Shown: positions 1 through 8,075 of the stretch, one piece after another | How positions within the stretch are numbered: the stretch's first letter is position 1 | Layout: each line of letters begins with the position of its first letter | Assembly: GCF_028128765.1 (NCBI RefSeq) | Contig: NZ_LBJG01000016.1 | Location: forward strand, 1 to 64,000 | Direction: 5' to 3' | DNA from: Bradyrhizobium sp. CCBAU 51627 | GTDB lineage: Bacteria > Pseudomonadota > Alphaproteobacteria > Rhizobiales > Xanthobacteraceae | Length of the DNA: 64,000 bases | Made by a program: the position numbers and the translations under genes | Notes under the pieces: generated by a model | What the model saw: only the letters and a program-made list of their open reading frames with translations | Database searches by the model: none | What the model was told of the DNA's origin: nothing

Positions 1-426
1 GTCACCGCGATGATCGGCGGCCAGCTGTTCGGCCTGCCGATCTCCCGCGTCCAGGACGTGTTCATGCCCGAGCGCGTCACCCGCGTTCCGCTGGCCTCGC
101 GCGAGATCGCGGGCGTGTTGAACCTGCGCGGCCGCATCGTCACCGTGGTCGACATGCGCGCCCGTCTCGGCCTGCCCCGGGACGAGGACGGCAAGACGCC
201 GATGGCGGTCGGCGTCGACCTGCGCGGTGAATCCTACGGCCTGTTGATCGACCAGATCGGCGAGGTGCTGCGCCTGCCCGAGGACAGCAAGGAAGAGAAC
301 CCTGTCAACCTCGACCCCCGCATGGCCAAGCTCGCCGGCGGCGTCCACCGCCTCGACGGACAGCTCATGGTCGTCCTCGACGTCGATCGCGTTCTCGAGC
401 TCGCGCCCGAGATGATGGCGGCCTGA
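1..426 (+). CDS. cheW: chemotaxis coupling protein CheW, 5' end outside window
   Basis: CheW links chemoreceptors to the CheA kinase in the cytoplasmic chemosensory array. The frame is open from base 1 and the first internal ATG (position 10) falls in the first beta strand (TAMIGGQLFGLPISRVQDVF), so the true start lies upstream of the window. The 141 visible residues cover almost the whole CheW SH3-like double barrel, including the conserved stretch IAGVLNLRGRIVTVVDMRARL and the C-terminal LDGQLMVVLDVDRVL. The stop at 424-426 is followed 72 bases later by cheY on the same strand, in the order cheW-cheY-cheB-cheR usual for rhizobial che operons. Family assignment is secure; only the N-terminus is missing. 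Confidence 0.95.
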   Translation, partial: VTAMIGGQLFGLPISRVQDVFMPERVTRVPLASREIAGVLNLRGRIVTVVDMRARLGLPRDEDGKTPMAVGVDLRGESYGLLIDQIGEVLRLPEDSKEENPVNLDPRMAKLAGGVHRLDGQLMVVLDVDRVLELAPEMMAA

Positions 427-497
427 TACGGCGGCATTGCCGCCGACAGACCCGCAATTGAAAGTGCCCCGCGCAGGGGCAGGAAGCGGAGGTTCAC

Positions 498-863
498 ATG
501 CGAACTTGTCTCGTCGTTGATGATTCCAGCGTCATCCGCAAGGTTGCCCGCCGGATCCTGGAAGGCCTCGACTTCCAGATTCTCGAAGCAGAGGACGGTG
601 AGAAGGCACTGGAGGCCTGCAAGCGCGGACTGCCAGACGCCGTTCTGCTCGACTGGAACATGCCAGTGATGGATGGCTACGAGTTCCTCGGCCATCTGCG
701 CCGCATGCCCGGCGGCGACCAGCCGAAGGTGGTGTTCTGCACCACCGAGAACGATGTCGCGCACATCGCGCGCGCCCTGCACGCCGGCGCCAACGAATAC
801 ATCATGAAGCCCTTCGACAAGGACATCGTGACAGCGAAGTTCCAGGAAGTCGGCTTGATCTGA
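498..863 (+). CDS. cheY: CheY-type single-domain response regulator
   Basis: A 121-residue stand-alone receiver domain. The acidic pair is Asp8/Asp9, the phosphoacceptor is Asp52 (in LLDWNMP), the conserved Thr is in CTTEND near 82-83, and the switch lysine is Lys104 (in YIMKPFDKD). All residues needed for phosphotransfer from CheA are present and there is no output domain, as expected of a protein that signals to the flagellar motor or acts as phosphate sink. A GGAGG ribosome binding site lies just before the ATG. It sits between cheW and cheB in one operon. Which of several CheY paralogues of the organism this is cannot be told from the window. Confidence 0.95.
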   Translation: MRTCLVVDDSSVIRKVARRILEGLDFQILEAEDGEKALEACKRGLPDAVLLDWNMPVMDGYEFLGHLRRMPGGDQPKVVFCTTENDVAHIARALHAGANEYIMKPFDKDIVTAKFQEVGLI

Positions 864-937
864 GCGAACTCCGGAGGCTGGACGGCTCCTTCGGCGTTCG
901 TATTCAACTAAACCGTTTCAGTCTGAGTTGGTGAGTA

Positions 938-2131
938 ATGAGTGTGGCGTACGCAGGCAATTCGACCATGAGCCCGTCGCGTGAGGCCGGGCCGCTGCGG
1001 GTGATGATCGTCGACGACTCTGTCGTGATACGCGGTCTGATCTCGCGCTGGGTCGGGGCCGAGCACGACATGGAGGTCGCAGCGTCGCTGCGCACCGGGC
1101 TCGAGGCCGTCAACCAGCTCGGCCGCATCAATCCCGACATCGCCGTACTCGACATCGAAATGCCCGAGCTCGACGGCATCTCGGCGCTGCCGCAACTGCT
1201 GGCAAAGAAGCGCGACCTCATCATCATCATGGCCTCGACGCTGACCCGCCGCAACGCGGAGATCAGCTTCAAGGCGCTGTCGCTCGGCGCGGCGGACTAC
1301 ATTCCGAAGCCGGAATCGACCCGCGAGATGTCCGCAGCAGATATCTTCCATCACGATCTGATCCAGAAGATCCGGCACCTCGGCGCAAGGCTGCGTCGGA
1401 AACCGGCCGTTGCGAGTCCGCCGCTGGCACCCGCGAGCCCCGCTGCGCCGGCTACGCGCGCACCGGCCGTGGTACGACCTGCTGCACCGGCGCCGGCTCC
1501 GGCAGTCCCGTCAGGCCCGCTCACCACGCGTCCGTTCTCGACGCAGGCACCGAAGGTGCTGTTGATCGGCTCCTCGACCGGTGGCCCGCAGGCCCTGATG
1601 GCGCTCGTCACCGAGCTCGGCCCCGTCATCGACCGCTTCCCGGTGCTGATCACTCAGCACATGCCGCCGACCTTCACCACCATTCTCGCCGAGCATCTGG
1701 CGCGTTCGAGCCGCCGCCCGGCCGCCGAGGCGGTCGACGGCGAGCCGGTGAAGCCGGGACGGATTTATCTCGCGCCCGGCGGCAAGCACATGCGCGTCGC
1801 CCGCAGCGGCGCTGAGACGGTCATCGCGCTGGACGACGGCCCTGCCGTCAATTTCTGCAAGCCCGCGGTCGATCCGCTCTTCACCTCGGCGATCGACATC
1901 TGGCACGGCAATATCCTCTCCGTGATCCTGACGGGCATGGGCTCGGACGGCATGCGCGGAGGCAAGGACATCGTGGCCGCCGGCGGCAGCGTGATCGCGC
2001 AGGATGAGGCTTCCAGCGTGGTGTGGGGCATGCCGGGAGCTGCCGCCCATGCCGGCATCTGCGCGGCGATCCTGCCGCTCAACCAGATCGGCGCCAAGGT
2101 CAACCGCTTGTTTGCGGGAGACCGCTCGTGA
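938..2131 (+). CDS. cheB: chemotaxis protein-glutamate methylesterase CheB
   Basis: CheB removes methyl groups from chemoreceptor glutamates during adaptation. The 397-residue protein has an N-terminal receiver domain (about 20-140) with phosphoacceptor Asp72 in [12 protein letters not shown], a Pro/Ala-rich linker (about 155-200) and a C-terminal methylesterase domain. The catalytic triad is visible as Ser213 (IGSSTGG), His241 (ITQHMPP) and Asp337 (GMGSDGM). A second in-frame ATG at 968 gives a protein ten residues shorter and could be the real start, since the first residues before the receiver are poorly conserved. The stop codon overlaps the GTG of cheR (GTGA), so the two are translationally coupled. 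Confidence 0.95.
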   Translation: MSVAYAGNSTMSPSREAGPLRVMIVDDSVVIRGLISRWVGAEHDMEVAASLRTGLEAVNQLGRINPDIAVLDIEMPELDGISALPQLLAKKRDLIIIMASTLTRRNAEISFKALSLGAADYIPKPESTREMSAADIFHHDLIQKIRHLGARLRRKPAVASPPLAPASPAAPATRAPAVVRPAAPAPAPAVPSGPLTTRPFSTQAPKVLLIGSSTGGPQALMALVTELGPVIDRFPVLITQHMPPTFTTILAEHLARSSRRPAAEAVDGEPVKPGRIYLAPGGKHMRVARSGAETVIALDDGPAVNFCKPAVDPLFTSAIDIWHGNILSVILTGMGSDGMRGGKDIVAAGGSVIAQDEASSVVWGMPGAAAHAGICAAILPLNQIGAKVNRLFAGDRS

Positions 2132-3000
2132 CGCCCGTTGACTATGACTATCTCCGCAAGTTCCTGAAGGAGCGCTCCGGTCTCGATCTGTCGCCCGACA
2201 AGCAATATCTGGTCGAGAGCCGTCTCTTGCCGTTGGCCCGCAAGGAGAGTCTGTCAGGCATCCCCGATCTCGTCCTCAAGATCAGGAACGGCGATGGCCG
2301 GCTTGCGACCGACGTTGTCGAGGCCATGACCACCAACGAGACGTTCTTCTTCCGCGACAAGATTCCGTTCGATCATCTGCGCGACAGCATCGTGCCGGGC
2401 CTGATCCAGGCGCGCGCCGCGCGCAAGAGCCTGCGCATCTGGTCGGCGGCTTCGTCGACGGGGCAGGAACCCTATTCGATCGCAATGTGCCTGAAGGAAA
2501 TGGGCGCGGCGCTCGCCGGCTGGCGCATCGAGATCGTCGCCACCGATCTGTCCCAGGAAGTGCTGGAGAAATCCAAGGCCGGCGTCTACAGCCAGTTCGA
2601 GGTGCAGCGCGGTCTGCCGATCCAGTTCCTGATGAAATACTTCACGCAAGTCAGCGACGTCTGGCAGCTCAACGCCGATATCCGCGCGATGGTGCATTTC
2701 CGCCAGCTCAATCTGTTGCAGGACTTCTCCCATCTCGGCACGTTCGACGTGATCTTCTGCCGCAACGTGCTGATCTATTTCGATCAAGACACCAAGGCAG
2801 TGATCTTCGAGCGGATGGCGAAGGGTCTGGAAGCCGATGGCACGCTGCTCTTGGGCGCGGCGGAATCCGTCGTCGGCATCACCGACGCGTTCCGCCCTAT
2901 GTCCGATCGCCGCGGCCTCTACCAGCTCAATCCAGCGCGCTCGGGCCGGCCGATGGGCGGACTGATGCCGCAACCGCTGAAGGTCGCCGCGACGCGGTGA
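2128..3000 (+). CDS. cheR: chemotaxis protein methyltransferase CheR
   Basis: CheR methylates receptor glutamates with S-adenosylmethionine and is the partner of CheB. The GTG start at 2128 overlaps the cheB stop (GTGA); the frame stays open further upstream but those codons are inside cheB. The 290-residue product has the N-terminal helical CheR domain, then [10 protein letters not shown], the SAM-binding stretch [16 protein letters not shown] and the late motif CRNVLIYFD, in the standard order. There are no TPR repeats or other fused domains. It is the last gene of the visible che operon; the next gene lies 268 bases further on and is unrelated. Confidence 0.95.
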   Translation: MTPVDYDYLRKFLKERSGLDLSPDKQYLVESRLLPLARKESLSGIPDLVLKIRNGDGRLATDVVEAMTTNETFFFRDKIPFDHLRDSIVPGLIQARAARKSLRIWSAASSTGQEPYSIAMCLKEMGAALAGWRIEIVATDLSQEVLEKSKAGVYSQFEVQRGLPIQFLMKYFTQVSDVWQLNADIRAMVHFRQLNLLQDFSHLGTFDVIFCRNVLIYFDQDTKAVIFERMAKGLEADGTLLLGAAESVVGITDAFRPMSDRRGLYQLNPARSGRPMGGLMPQPLKVAATR

Positions 3001-3268
3001 TCTGCCGTACGACCGACGGTCGGAGCGAGCGACGTTGTCGCGACTAAGCGCCAGTACCTACCGGCTCTTTCCTCGACAGGGTGCGCGGTATGTCACCAGC
3101 ATTTGAGTAGCGCGGATTACTCAGCTACCGCCCAGAAGTGCGGAGGGCGCGCTGCGACGCGATCGCGGCCCTCATCCGCATCGGGCGGTTGTGCTATGGT
3201 CTCGATCGCCCGCCCTACGGAGACGGGATTTTATTCAAGATCGTGACCTGTTTTGTGGAGGACATATT
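3001..3268. other. intergenic region after cheR
   Basis: These 268 bases between cheR and the secreted protein gene contain no open frame with coding character and no strong terminator hairpin. The 3' part must hold the promoter of the next gene; I see no convincing match to the sigma-70 or EcfG consensus. A ribosome binding site (GGAGGA) lies at about 3257-3262. Confidence 0.5.
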
Positions 3269-3739
3269 ATGCGAATGTCTTGCTCCTCTTGTTTCCTGTT
3301 GGCAGCACTCTCCTTGCCTGCGACGGCTCTCGCCGGCGAGCAGGTGCTCGAATTCAGGCTCGTCACCAAACCGATGGACGTCAAAGTCACCGAGGTCGCG
3401 AACGTCGAAGGTCAGACAGTCATGTCCGGCAAGATGTTCGGGGTTGCCTTGTTCAAGGACGGCCGCATTGCCGTGAAGGACTTCGTCAATTCCTCCGACC
3501 TGCTGAAGGGCTCAGGGCCGATGTTCGGCTACAGCACCTACACCTTCGACGACGGGTCCTCGATCACGGCGCGCTACACCGGTACGATCAAGGACGGCAA
3601 GGCGAAAGGCGAATACACGATCCTGTCGGGCACCGGAATGTACGCGAACGCGACGGGCACTGGCGGGTTTGAAAGTACCCAAAGCGGATTCAAGGGCGCC
3701 TACCTGTATGACGGACGATTCATCGTCAAGACCCCCTGA
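3269..3739 (+). CDS. secreted beta-barrel-like protein of unknown function
   Basis: A 156-residue protein with a clear Sec signal peptide (MRMSCSSCFLLAALSLPATALA, cleavage near AGEQ). The ATG at 3269 is chosen because GGAGGA stands just before it and because the signal peptide begins there; the frame is open further upstream. The mature part alternates charged and hydrophobic residues and ends with glycine-rich turns (SGTGMYANATGTGGFES, GAYLYDGRFIV), a pattern seen in allene-oxide-cyclase or dirigent-like small beta-barrels. I infer a periplasmic or extracellular barrel; no catalytic residues can be named. It appears monocistronic and faces the convergent ATP-grasp operon. Confidence 0.75.
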   Translation: MRMSCSSCFLLAALSLPATALAGEQVLEFRLVTKPMDVKVTEVANVEGQTVMSGKMFGVALFKDGRIAVKDFVNSSDLLKGSGPMFGYSTYTFDDGSSITARYTGTIKDGKAKGEYTILSGTGMYANATGTGGFESTQSGFKGAYLYDGRFIVKTP

Positions 3740-3796
3740 CCCACGCGATAACCCTCGCGCTCGCGCGCCTTCACCGATGGGGGTCGCGAGCGCGTT

Positions 3797-4957
3797 TCAC
3801 AAGATCGCATGCGGCAAGAACCGCGAGCTGTTTCCCGTGATCGGGCTCTCGTCCTCGCGGATCGATAGCCCGCAGGGCTCGTGATTGACGAGCCAGCTTC
3901 CGACCACGGGATAGGCGCCGGAAAAATTTGGAAGCGGTGACAGCGCCTGACGCACGAAGCCTTCGGCGCCGTAGGGACCTTCGTGCTCGTCGAGCGACAT
4001 CCCGCCCGACACCAGCGTGACGTTGGCGCCTTCGCGCGACAAGAGCGGCTTGCGGACATAGGAGCCTCCGAGCTCGGCGGCGCGTGGATCGTCCTCGAAG
4101 AAGGCCGGCAGCAGATTGGGATGGTTCGGATACATCTCCCAGAGCAGCGGCAGGATGCCTTTGTTGGAGAGCACCGCCTTCCATGGCGGCTCGATCCAGC
4201 GCGTCGGTGCCTCCTTGAGCTTGGCGCCGAAGGCGTCGTGAAACATCCATTCCCAGGGATAGAGCTTGAAGACGCGTGCCATGTCGTTGTTATCGAGATC
4301 GACGAAACCGCCGGCCTCCTCGCGCCAGCCGATCTGCCCGATGTCCAGCAGCGTGGTCGAGAGGCCCGCCTGACGCGCGGTGTCCTCAAGATAGGCGAGC
4401 GTGCCGGCATCTTCCTCATTGCCGGTCGAGCCGGTGAGATGCAGATGACGGCCGGCGGCAATCTCCTTCCATGCCGCGATGAGCCGCTCGTGGATGGAGT
4501 TGAACTGGTCGGCGCGCGCGGGGATGATGCGCCGCTCGATTGCCTGCTCGAGCCAGGTCCATTGAAACACCGCGGCCTCGAAGATCGAGGTCGGCGTGTC
4601 CGCGTTGTATTCGAGCAGCTTTGCCGGACCCTCGCCGTCGTATTTCAGGTCGAGGCGACCGTAGAGGCTGCGGTCGTCGCGCTCCCAGCTCTCGGAGATG
4701 AAATTCCAGAACGCCTCGGGAATCCTGAGCCGCCGCAAATGGCGCTCGTCGCCGATCACGCGGCCGGCAAGCTCCAGGCACATCGCGTCGATCTCGCCGG
4801 TCGGCGTCTCGATGGATCGCTCGATCTCGTCGAGCGTGAAGGCGTAATAGGCGCGCTCGTCCCAATAGCGTTCGCCGTCGATGGTGTGGAAGGCGAAGCC
4901 GCATTGCTCGGCGGTTTGTTGCCAGTCGTCGCGCTCGGGGCAGCTGATGCGTTGCAT
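3797..4957 (-). CDS. glutathionylspermidine synthase-like ATP-grasp protein (YjfC/YgiC family)
   Basis: The 386-residue length matches E. coli YgiC and YjfC, which contain only the C-terminal synthetase half of glutathionylspermidine synthase and lack the amidase half. Recognisable features are the early YWDERAYYAFTLDEIE segment and the C-terminal GLSIREDESPITGNSSRF, which carries ATP/Mg-binding residues of this ATP-grasp fold. The family joins an amine to a carboxylate with ATP; whether spermidine and glutathione are substrates of the stand-alone forms is not established. It is the last gene of a three-gene unit after a DUF350 gene and a Ser-rich membrane protein gene, with only 3 bases between its start and the previous stop, the same order as yjfL-yjfM-yjfC. 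Confidence 0.85.
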   Translation of the reverse strand: MQRISCPERDDWQQTAEQCGFAFHTIDGERYWDERAYYAFTLDEIERSIETPTGEIDAMCLELAGRVIGDERHLRRLRIPEAFWNFISESWERDDRSLYGRLDLKYDGEGPAKLLEYNADTPTSIFEAAVFQWTWLEQAIERRIIPARADQFNSIHERLIAAWKEIAAGRHLHLTGSTGNEEDAGTLAYLEDTARQAGLSTTLLDIGQIGWREEAGGFVDLDNNDMARVFKLYPWEWMFHDAFGAKLKEAPTRWIEPPWKAVLSNKGILPLLWEMYPNHPNLLPAFFEDDPRAAELGGSYVRKPLLSREGANVTLVSGGMSLDEHEGPYGAEGFVRQALSPLPNFSGAYPVVGSWLVNHEPCGLSIREDESPITGNSSRFLPHAIL

Positions 4958-4960
4958 GTG

Positions 4961-5371
4961 TCAGCCGCCGCCCGAGAACGCATGCGCGAACGAGCCGAAG
5001 CCGCCGCGGCTGACGCCGCCGGAGCCCGAGTCCGACGAGCCGCCCGACGAGGAATGGCTGGAGGAGTCGCTGCTGTAGAAGCTGGATCGCGACGACCAGT
5101 GTGAGCCACTGCCGCTGGATGAGCTGCTGCTACAGTTGGTGCTGGTCTGCGCAGGCGCCGTCGTTCCGGGGACGGTCGCCCCAAGAGGGGTGGAATCGCA
5201 GTTTCGCCGCGGCGTCAATATGAAGGCGGTGGTACCGACCGCGATCGTCCCCATCACCAGCAGCGCCACATGCCCGGAACGCTTCACCGGCTCGCGCGGC
5301 GGCAGCGGCAGTGCCGCAGGCTGGCGCGGCCGGCGCTTGCCGAACTCCTTGCCGGGAGGCTTGTTGGTCAC
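4961..5371 (-). CDS. single-pass membrane protein with Ser/Gly-rich C-terminus (YjfM/YgiB-like position)
   Basis: A 136-residue protein with a basic, proline-rich N-terminus (about 1-32), one hydrophobic segment (VALLVMGTIAVGTTAFIL, about 34-51) and a long tail of Ser and Gly with scattered Cys, His and Phe. It lies between the DUF350 and ATP-grasp genes, in the place held by YjfM/YgiB (DUF1190) in enterobacteria, and has the same architecture of a TM segment plus low-complexity tail. Sequence similarity to DUF1190 is not obvious by eye, so the assignment rests on position and layout. It probably acts at the inner membrane together with its two neighbours. Confidence 0.7.
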   Translation of the reverse strand: MTNKPPGKEFGKRRPRQPAALPLPPREPVKRSGHVALLVMGTIAVGTTAFILTPRRNCDSTPLGATVPGTTAPAQTSTNCSSSSSSGSGSHWSSRSSFYSSDSSSHSSSGGSSDSGSGGVSRGGFGSFAHAFSGGG

Positions 5372-5383
5372 TTCGCCACCATG

Positions 5384-5788
5384 TCAGTAGATCATGCAGG
5401 CGGCGTTCAGGAGGCCCGCGGCGAGCGAGGACAGGCCGAGCCAGATCGCGGGTGCGAGCTCACCGGCGGCGATCCGTCCCGACAGGTTCGGTACCGGGAT
5501 CTTGACGATATAGAACACTGCCGCCTGCACGATCAGCGCGATCGCAGCCCAGATCAGGCAGTCCAGCACATTGGCCGAATGCGCGATCGCGCTGAACAGC
5601 GGCGCCACGAAACCGAGCAGGCTGAGCCCGAGCGCGATCGCTGCGGCAGGATCGTTGTCGCGAATGAGCTGGAACTCGTTGTGCGGGGTGATCCGCGTGT
5701 AAACGAACAGATATGCCACTATCGCGATCAGCCCGGTGCAGAAATAGACCAGGAAGGCAGGCAGGCCGGCGAGCGATTGCAGGATCAT
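5384..5788 (-). CDS. DUF350 family integral membrane protein (YjfL-like)
   Basis: A 134-residue, strongly hydrophobic protein with about four transmembrane helices: near 9-30, 50-70, 77-97 and 110-132. The start ATG at 5788 is chosen because the first helix begins there; the frame runs far upstream but without coding character. The pattern of two helix pairs separated by a short hydrophilic loop (TRITPHNEFQLIRDNDPAAA) is characteristic of DUF350. It is the first gene of the operon, 12 bases before the Ser-rich protein gene. In other bacteria DUF350 proteins are linked to YjfC-type ATP-grasp enzymes and membrane stress genes; the molecular role is unknown. Confidence 0.85.
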   Translation of the reverse strand: MILQSLAGLPAFLVYFCTGLIAIVAYLFVYTRITPHNEFQLIRDNDPAAAIALGLSLLGFVAPLFSAIAHSANVLDCLIWAAIALIVQAAVFYIVKIPVPNLSGRIAAGELAPAIWLGLSSLAAGLLNAACMIY

Positions 5789-6172
5789 GGGAGAGGTCCA
5801 ACGTTGGCGCCCGCGAAGTCTGGCACGATCGCTTGGTCGCCGCACCCGGCCTTCTGGTTCGATCCCCAGAAACAAGTCCGGCTCGGTGGTGTGCGCCGGC
5901 CGCCGCACAAATTTTTCGGGCCGTATGAGACATGCTTCACAAATGCGTCTGGAGGTTGTGTGTGATAGTCTGGCACCGTTCGCCGTTGTCCGGGAGGAGC
6001 CGATGAATTGCGCCCTCGCTGAGATCAGTTCTCCGGCGCATGATCGGCCAGACCAGCATGATCTGACCGGCGATGACGATCGTCCATTTGCGCGCGGCCG
6101 TGGCGACGTGCGCCATCCAGTTTCGAGACATTTTTTCGCCGGCTGAAGAGATCTTGTTTGAGTGAGGCTCAA
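5789..6172. other. divergent intergenic region between the DUF350 operon and the CHAT gene
   Basis: This stretch of 384 bases must contain the promoters for both flanking transcription units. I see no clear consensus promoter. It includes one doubtful small open frame on the minus strand (5937-6131), listed separately. Confidence 0.5.
5937..6131 (-). CDS. possible small membrane protein, uncertain
   Basis: A 64-codon frame with a hydrophobic stretch (WTIVIAGQIMLVWPIM, about 16-31) flanked by basic residues. The first half has the G/C-rich third positions of real genes here, the second half less so. The ribosome binding site before the ATG is weak. It would be divergent from the CHAT protease gene. 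It may equally be a chance frame, so I keep it only as a low-confidence call. Confidence 0.25.
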   Translation of the reverse strand: MSRNWMAHVATAARKWTIVIAGQIMLVWPIMRRRTDLSEGAIHRLLPDNGERCQTITHNLQTHL

Positions 6173-7999
6173 ATGCCTGATTACGAAGATTTCGAGCTCG
6201 AGATCGGCTCCTACTTGCCGGGGGGCGGCGGCCCTCAGCAGTATTACGGACGTGTCGTCAAGTCGCCGGGCGGCGAGGCGCCGAGGAGCCAGGTGAAATT
6301 CTGGTTCTCCGCGCCGGGCGAACTGGCCAAGCTGCGGGGCGAATTGGAAAGCGCGGTGCTGGAGATCGACGACCGGACCCGTCCAGGCCCGGTGACGCGC
6401 GGCGAACAGGTCCTGCGCGATTTCGGGCGGGGTGTCTTCCGCAGCGTCTTCACGGAGGTGCCGTTGATCCGGCAGGTCTACGACCGCAGCAAGGGCGCGA
6501 CGCAGGACCTGCGCATCAAGCTGAGGATCGAGGCAGACGAACTCGCCGGGCTGCCGTGGGAATATCTCTATGACGAGGACGAGATTCCCTACTATGTCAG
6601 CCTGACGCGGCCGATCGTTCGCCATCTGGAGACGGCGGGCAGCGTGACGCGCATGGGCGTCAGGGGACCCTTACGCATTCTCGGCATGATCTCCGATCCC
6701 TCGACCAGCGAGTGGCCGAAGCTCGACGTCGTCAAGGAAAGGGACCGCATCAACAAGGGCATCGATGCGCTCCAGCATGACGGCAAGGTCGACTTCCAGT
6801 GGGTCCCGGGCGGGACCGGAAAAGACCTGATGAAGAAGCTGCTGGAGGGAGAGTGGCACATCTTCCATTTCATCGGGCATGGCGGCGTGGTCGATCTGCG
6901 TCCGGGGGCCGACGCTGACTGCTTCGACGAGCGCGGCTTCGTCGTCATGGTCGACGAGGACGGCAAGCCGGTGAAGAAGTTCGCCTCCGATCTTGCGATG
7001 ATGCTGTCGGGGGCGAGGCGGAGCCTGCGGCTCATCGTGCTCAATTGCTGCGAGAGCGCCAAGGTCAATGTCGGCGACAGGTTCGGAAATCCGGCCATCG
7101 GATTGATGAAGACCGGGTGGCTGCCCGCGGTGGTCGCGATGCAGTTTCCCATCACCGACAATGCCGCGATCTCGATGTCGGAAGGATTCTATTCGGCGCT
7201 CGCCGGCAACAGGTCGATCGACGATGCCGTGACCTACGCGCGCCAGTTCATCCAGCAGAAGTCCCGCGTCGAATGGGGAATCCCGGTTCTCTACATGCGC
7301 TCGTCCGACGGCAGAATCTTCAACGTGGAAAGTCCGCAACCGGCGGCCGGTCCGCCCGAGGCAACGTGCCTGTCGAAGGACGACCTGCGGCAGCGCCGCG
7401 ACGCATTTCTGCGCGAGCTCGATGCCACGCCGGTCGCGATCGAGGCGCTGGAGGAGCTGACGCGACGCGGACGGGAGTTGCACGGCCTGCTCGCGCACGA
7501 CGAAGAGCTCTCGGCCCGGCTCGCCAAGATCTATTTCGATCTCGGCACGCTCCAGCACAAGCAAAAGCAGATCCCGAAAGCGGCGGCCAGCTTCGCCTAC
7601 ATGATCGAGCTGGACCCGAACAAGGCGGAATACCGGGTGCGCAGGGCCAATTTCAACGTGACGGTCGGGCTGTACGAGAACGCGTTGAAAGACATCAACG
7701 AGGCCATCAGGCTGAAACCGGACAATCCTGAATTCTTCTGGATCAAGGGCATCATCGGCATGACGGCCTCGGGGATCGACGACAAGCGGGGCTACCTGGA
7801 AGAAGCCATCAAGGCTTTCAGCGCGGCGGTCTCGATGAGCCCGAACGAGCCGAAATATCTGGTGTCGCGCGCCAACGCCTATGTACAGATCAAGGACCTG
7901 ACGAGCGCCCAGAACGACATGGACAGCGCCATCGCACTTGCGCCCGACAATATCGATCTCGCGCTTCAGAAGGCCAAGATGGTCGCCCAGGCTGCGTGA
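6173..7999 (+). CDS. CHAT domain (caspase-like) protease with C-terminal TPR repeats
   Basis: A 608-residue cytoplasmic protein. The middle (about 165-395) is a CHAT domain, a clan CD cysteine peptidase fold related to caspases and separase. The catalytic dyad is visible: His236 in HFIGHGG and Cys293 in IVLNCCES. The N-terminal 160 residues contain a region typical of CHAT proteins (LRIEADELAGLPWEYLYDE). From about 405 to the end are helical repeats with the TPR signature spacing (AAASFAYMIELDPNKAEYR, ALKDINEAIRLKPDNPEFF), probably for target or partner recognition. An in-frame TTG at 6158 is an alternative start, five codons earlier. A membrane protein gene follows 76 bases downstream. Protease activity is inferred from the dyad; the substrate is unknown. 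Confidence 0.85.
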   Translation: MPDYEDFELEIGSYLPGGGGPQQYYGRVVKSPGGEAPRSQVKFWFSAPGELAKLRGELESAVLEIDDRTRPGPVTRGEQVLRDFGRGVFRSVFTEVPLIRQVYDRSKGATQDLRIKLRIEADELAGLPWEYLYDEDEIPYYVSLTRPIVRHLETAGSVTRMGVRGPLRILGMISDPSTSEWPKLDVVKERDRINKGIDALQHDGKVDFQWVPGGTGKDLMKKLLEGEWHIFHFIGHGGVVDLRPGADADCFDERGFVVMVDEDGKPVKKFASDLAMMLSGARRSLRLIVLNCCESAKVNVGDRFGNPAIGLMKTGWLPAVVAMQFPITDNAAISMSEGFYSALAGNRSIDDAVTYARQFIQQKSRVEWGIPVLYMRSSDGRIFNVESPQPAAGPPEATCLSKDDLRQRRDAFLRELDATPVAIEALEELTRRGRELHGLLAHDEELSARLAKIYFDLGTLQHKQKQIPKAAASFAYMIELDPNKAEYRVRRANFNVTVGLYENALKDINEAIRLKPDNPEFFWIKGIIGMTASGIDDKRGYLEEAIKAFSAAVSMSPNEPKYLVSRANAYVQIKDLTSAQNDMDSAIALAPDNIDLALQKAKMVAQAA

Positions 8000-8007
8000 T
8001 CTTCACG

Positions 8008-8043
8008 AGGACCGCCGGAGGCCGCGGCCTCCGGCATGGTCCT
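8008..8043 (+). terminator. strong intercistronic hairpin after the CHAT gene
   Basis: The 20-base core at 8015-8034 is a perfect palindrome (9-bp arms, two-base GC centre), extended by a second 6-bp helix, 8008-8013 with 8038-8043. There is no T-tract after it, so it is either an inefficient or Rho-assisted terminator, or an mRNA-stabilising or attenuating element between the CHAT gene and the membrane protein gene. Confidence 0.5.
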
Positions 8044-8075
8044 CCACCCGTGAACCCCGGCGATAGGAGTTCATC

